From a virus, in the IMG/VR virus record IMGVR_UViG_3300045967_000213, positions 1 through 27,647 of that record: 27,647 nucleotides of DNA; one strand, given 5' to 3'. A model generated the notes under the pieces. That model searched no databases. It had not been told where the DNA came from and worked only from the letters and a program-made list of their open reading frames with translations. Position numbers and translations under genes: made by a program. Every line of letters begins with the position of its first letter. Positions within the stretch are counted from its first letter, which is position 1. Below are positions 24,839 through 27,647 of this stretch, in pieces.

Positions 24839-27647
24839 ATGGCGAAGACGCAGATTCTCGAATACACGGTCTGGCTACGGGATGCCGCGCTCGTGGCGAG
24901 CCTCCAGGCCGAGATCGCCGACGGCCCGCCCGGCCCGGTGCTCTCGGAGGTGCTCGGTCCGACGCGACTGATTAAGCTCCCGCTCGGCGGCTACGGCTGC
25001 TCGACCGCGCCCTACTACGCGGGCATCGAGTTCGACATCGCGGCCGGCGGCGACGGGGTGCCGGGCTTGCCGCAGATTGAGAGTGGGCAGGCCACGCCGG
25101 CCACGGGGCTCGGCTACATCACCTCGCCGTGGTTCACGCCGGATAACGGCTTCCCGCGCACGCTCTACACGTTCAAAATTTCCGAAGGCTGGTGGATCTT
25201 CGGCCGCGAGACGACGTTCTACTGGGCGGGCCAGGTGGCGCTCGCGCCCGGGTCGGTGGTCATCATCGGCACGCCGGGCGAAGACATCCCCGGTGCCTCA
25301 GGCGGGTTCTCGCGGCGCTACTGGCTCCACGGCGCCGAGTTCCCGATCGCCGGCGACCAGGCCGGGACCGGTGGGGTGCCGACGCTGACGAAACACTCGC
25401 CCGCCGCGTCGCGCACCGGCGATGGGCTCGGGCAGCGCAACATCAGCACGGCGGCGTATCTCGGCGGGTATGACGAATACCTCCTGAGCGGCCTGCGCCC
25501 CGCCGTGACCGACTGCCAGGACCTCTGGCAGCGGTTCTACATTCGGCCGCTCCGGTTCGGCTCGAGCACCGTGCGCTTCTGGCAGACGACGGAAACCAAC
25601 GGGGGCAAGGGCTTCTCGATCGGCCTCACGGCGACGGGGCAATTCGCGCTCTTCCACGACCCCGACGCGAATATGAGTGTGCCCGCGGTGCTCATCCAAA
25701 CGTTCGGCCAGGCCGTGCTCCACCAGTGGACGCGCCTCGACTGTCTGCTGCATTGCACCGGGCTCAAGAACGTCTCGATTGACGTGCGGATCAACGGCGT
25801 GCCGCTCGCCACGGGAGCGTATCTCGCCCCGTTCAATGACGCGACGCGGCACTGGACCACGGCGCGGCTCGGCTGGGGGGTCCACGCCCTCGGCCCGGCG
25901 GGCATCGCCACGAGCGATCATGAGTTCGACCTGGACGACTGGATCGGTGCCGCGGTGCCCCTGGCCCAGTCGGCCAATGTCCCGGCGTGGTCGAGCGCCA
26001 CGCCCTACGCGGTGGGCGCGGTCGTGCGCCATGGCGGCCTGACGTATGTCGCGACCGCGGCCTCGACGAACCAGCCGCCCGGCGGCGCGAGCAATGCGTA
26101 CTGGGCCCTGGTCGGCGATTCGTCCGATCTGGCGCAAGGCTCGCACCTGGTGCGCGTGGCCCCCGATGCCTTCGGCGCCGGCCATGATCCCGCGTGGGTC
26201 GGCGACCTGCGTACGTTGCAGCACCGCCTGCACGGGTACGGCACGCCCCCGGCGCCGCTGACCTGCGCGACGGCCAACGCACGCCTCGAGGTCACGCTGC
26301 CGATGGCGACCGTGATCGATAGTATCCCCACCAGCCTGGGGTGGATCGCCCTCCGGGTGGTCGTCCTGTCGCAGCGAGGTACCACGGATGGCACGCTCGG
26401 CTATCAAATCGGTGCCGCCGCGGCCGTCGATACGCCGATCGTGGAAAGCACCCTCGCCGCGCACACCTACGAGGCGATCACCGGGACGATTCTCGGGGCG
26501 GCGCCGCTCACCGGCGAGAGCCTGACGCTCCGCTACACGAAGGGGAACGACAGCGGGGCGGGCGCGTGCGCCCTGCTCGGGGCGGTCGTCGAGCTCGTCG
26601 GGGCGTTCGGGCCGGAAGACGGCCAGCCGACGGCCGGGGCGCTCACGTTCCCGCGGGATGCCGTCACGCATCTGAATCAACATCCGTGGTCGCCGTGGGC
26701 GCGCGATGTCATCCCGCTCGGGCCGGTGCTGATTGTGGGGGGCACCTATGTCGGCACGGGCACCGGCCTCGACTTGCCGTTCAAGCTGCCACCGGCGTGG
26801 CTCCTGATTCGGGAAGCCGCCGCCACCAACCACGTCATCCGCTGGTGGCCCTCCATGCTCGGCTCGCATTACGACGGCGAGGGCTCGTTTGTGATCGGGC
26901 ACGGCTCGCGGCTCCTGCATCATGAGCGCGACTACAGCTTCGTGCCCGCGGGGCCCACGGCCGATCAGCAGATGTCGTTTCGGGTCCGCCTCGGCGGGGG
27001 GTCCGGGGCGAGCAGCGGCTCCATTAACACCAGCGGCGTGACCTATCAGTATTGCGCGCTGCTCGATCCCGCGGGCCGGTTCTCGCGGGCCTTCGCCACC
27101 ATGCTGCGCGAGGCGGGCAGCACCAGCGTGCTGGGGGTGCCGCGCAGTTGGCCGCTCGATGACCCGGCCTTTCTGGCTGAGGTGGCGGTGGCCTACACCG
27201 AGTCCATCGCCGTGGGCGCGGCCCCGGAGTGCCTCTGGAAGACGCCCGCCCACGCGGTCGATGCGGCGCAAGTGATCGATGCCGCGGTGCTCCCGGATGC
27301 GCTGACGTTTGGCACCGGCGAGCTCACGCTCCGTGCCGGGCTCGTGCCTGACGCCGACTCCGCGGAAAACCTGGCGATGCTCCTGTTCCGGCGCAACGAC
27401 GGCAACCTCGACGCGAACGGCAAGGTGCTGTTCACGGGCACCTATGTCGGGGACGGGGCGGCGAGCCGCACCATCACGTTCGGGGCGACGGGGCGCCGAC
27501 CGCTCTACGCGATGGTCGGCGCCACGACCGCGAGCACTGCCTATCATCGCGACCCAAGTCATGTGGGCACCAACAGCAGTCAGGCCCTCGGCGCCGCCTC
27601 GGGGGGTGTCGCGACGGCCATTACCGGCGGGGGGCCGGACAGCTTCA
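24839..27647 (+). CDS. Very large tail or adsorption protein with lectin-like and chitin-binding-like domains, C-terminus off the window
   Basis: The frame from ATG 24839 stays open to the window end (936 codons and no stop). Residues 1-220 are an unassigned, strand-rich N-terminal part (FPRTLYTFKISEGWWIFGRE). Residues about 228-371 look like a concanavalin-A/LamG lectin: LWQRFYIRPLRFGSSTVRFW, then QWTRLDCLLHCTGLKNVSID and EFDLDDWIGA. Residues 383-427 match a CBM5/12-type chitin-binding domain: WSSATPYAVGAVVRHGGLTY, then WALVGD. Two later segments (about 470-600 and 610-800) are further beta domains. A glycan-binding adsorption protein at the tail is the likely role. The ribosome site is weak. 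Confidence 0.78.
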   Translation, partial: MAKTQILEYTVWLRDAALVASLQAEIADGPPGPVLSEVLGPTRLIKLPLGGYGCSTAPYYAGIEFDIAAGGDGVPGLPQIESGQATPATGLGYITSPWFTPDNGFPRTLYTFKISEGWWIFGRETTFYWAGQVALAPGSVVIIGTPGEDIPGASGGFSRRYWLHGAEFPIAGDQAGTGGVPTLTKHSPAASRTGDGLGQRNISTAAYLGGYDEYLLSGLRPAVTDCQDLWQRFYIRPLRFGSSTVRFWQTTETNGGKGFSIGLTATGQFALFHDPDANMSVPAVLIQTFGQAVLHQWTRLDCLLHCTGLKNVSIDVRINGVPLATGAYLAPFNDATRHWTTARLGWGVHALGPAGIATSDHEFDLDDWIGAAVPLAQSANVPAWSSATPYAVGAVVRHGGLTYVATAASTNQPPGGASNAYWALVGDSSDLAQGSHLVRVAPDAFGAGHDPAWVGDLRTLQHRLHGYGTPPAPLTCATANARLEVTLPMATVIDSIPTSLGWIALRVVVLSQRGTTDGTLGYQIGAAAAVDTPIVESTLAAHTYEAITGTILGAAPLTGESLTLRYTKGNDSGAGACALLGAVVELVGAFGPEDGQPTAGALTFPRDAVTHLNQHPWSPWARDVIPLGPVLIVGGTYVGTGTGLDLPFKLPPAWLLIREAAATNHVIRWWPSMLGSHYDGEGSFVIGHGSRLLHHERDYSFVPAGPTADQQMSFRVRLGGGSGASSGSINTSGVTYQYCALLDPAGRFSRAFATMLREAGSTSVLGVPRSWPLDDPAFLAEVAVAYTESIAVGAAPECLWKTPAHAVDAAQVIDAAVLPDALTFGTGELTLRAGLVPDADSAENLAMLLFRRNDGNLDANGKVLFTGTYVGDGAASRTITFGATGRRPLYAMVGATTASTAYHRDPSHVGTNSSQALGAASGGVATAITGGGPDSF

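Noticed and set aside
25298-27562. Leftward open frame of about 750 codons
   Set aside because: Antisense artefact of the large tail protein, which is open in its own frame with lectin and CBM patterns.
1-27647. CRISPR array, insertion sequence or diversity-generating retroelement
   Set aside because: No regularly spaced direct repeats with spacers, no transposase, and no reverse transcriptase or template repeat was found, although relatives of BPP-1 may carry a retroelement beyond the right edge.

Overview
The window reads as about 27.6 kb of a GC-rich temperate podovirus, either free phage DNA or an excised or circular form. The identification rests on the head genes: a T7-type head-tail connector (portal), a Bbp19-like protein, a scaffold-like protein, a GP7-type major capsid protein and a Bbp16-like cement protein, in the order expected for relatives of Bordetella phage BPP-1. 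No host chromosomal gene was recognised. The third-position GC bias and the encoded-CCA tRNA-Asn fragment fit a high-GC Gram-negative-type host; the exact host cannot be told from the sequence.

Layout. (1) 1-2446: two small leftward genes at the edge. A strong sigma70-like promoter with a perfect operator-like palindrome in its spacer follows, reading into a rightward recombination operon (small membrane protein, ssDNA-binding-like protein, YqaJ/lambda-Exo-type exonuclease, membrane protein). (2) 2478-5970: a leftward lysogeny and integration arm. From the right it holds an XRE repressor, a small CxxC protein, a 15-codon leader, a divergent tyrosine recombinase, three small genes (one a 57-residue zinc ribbon), and then a 47-bp 3' half of tRNA-Asn(GTT) flanked by paired CTGGTACC motifs, read here as attP. 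(3) 5971-13716: a divergent control region, then a rightward early region of some 27 mostly tiny genes. It contains a Cro-like regulator, two DNA-binding adaptor proteins, an O-like initiator with a GATC-dense repeat cluster inside the gene (candidate origin), a replication-terminator-like family protein, and a long chain of genes joined by ATGA, GTGA or TGATG overlaps. Several carry Cys motifs. (4) 13783-27647: the late region, with a small-terminase candidate, an Ig-like (IPT/TIG) protein, large terminase, a virion-module protein, a GNAT acetyltransferase, fibre or decoration genes, portal, head genes, and a very large carbohydrate-binding-type tail protein running off the right edge.

How it fits together. 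The repressor and the Cro-like protein would decide between leftward integration (tyrosine recombinase at tRNA-Asn) and rightward early expression. The O-like protein and the exonuclease/SSB pair would drive replication and recombination. The late genes package DNA into a short-tailed virion whose adsorption proteins have lectin-like and chitin-binding-like domains. Lysis genes, helicase or polymerase genes, and any diversity-generating retroelement of the BPP-1 type are not in this window.

Most notable items: (a) three copies of a junction-spanning repeat (GATCNN hexamer array, a fixed 36-37 bp step, then ATGTCGCATAA at a start codon); (b) the tRNA-Asn attP with symmetric 14-bp-spaced motif pairs; (c) an integrase with an inserted helix-turn-helix domain and non-canonical catalytic residues; (d) the chain of ATGA overlaps leading into integrase; (e) a convergent gene fusion scar at the repressor 3' end.
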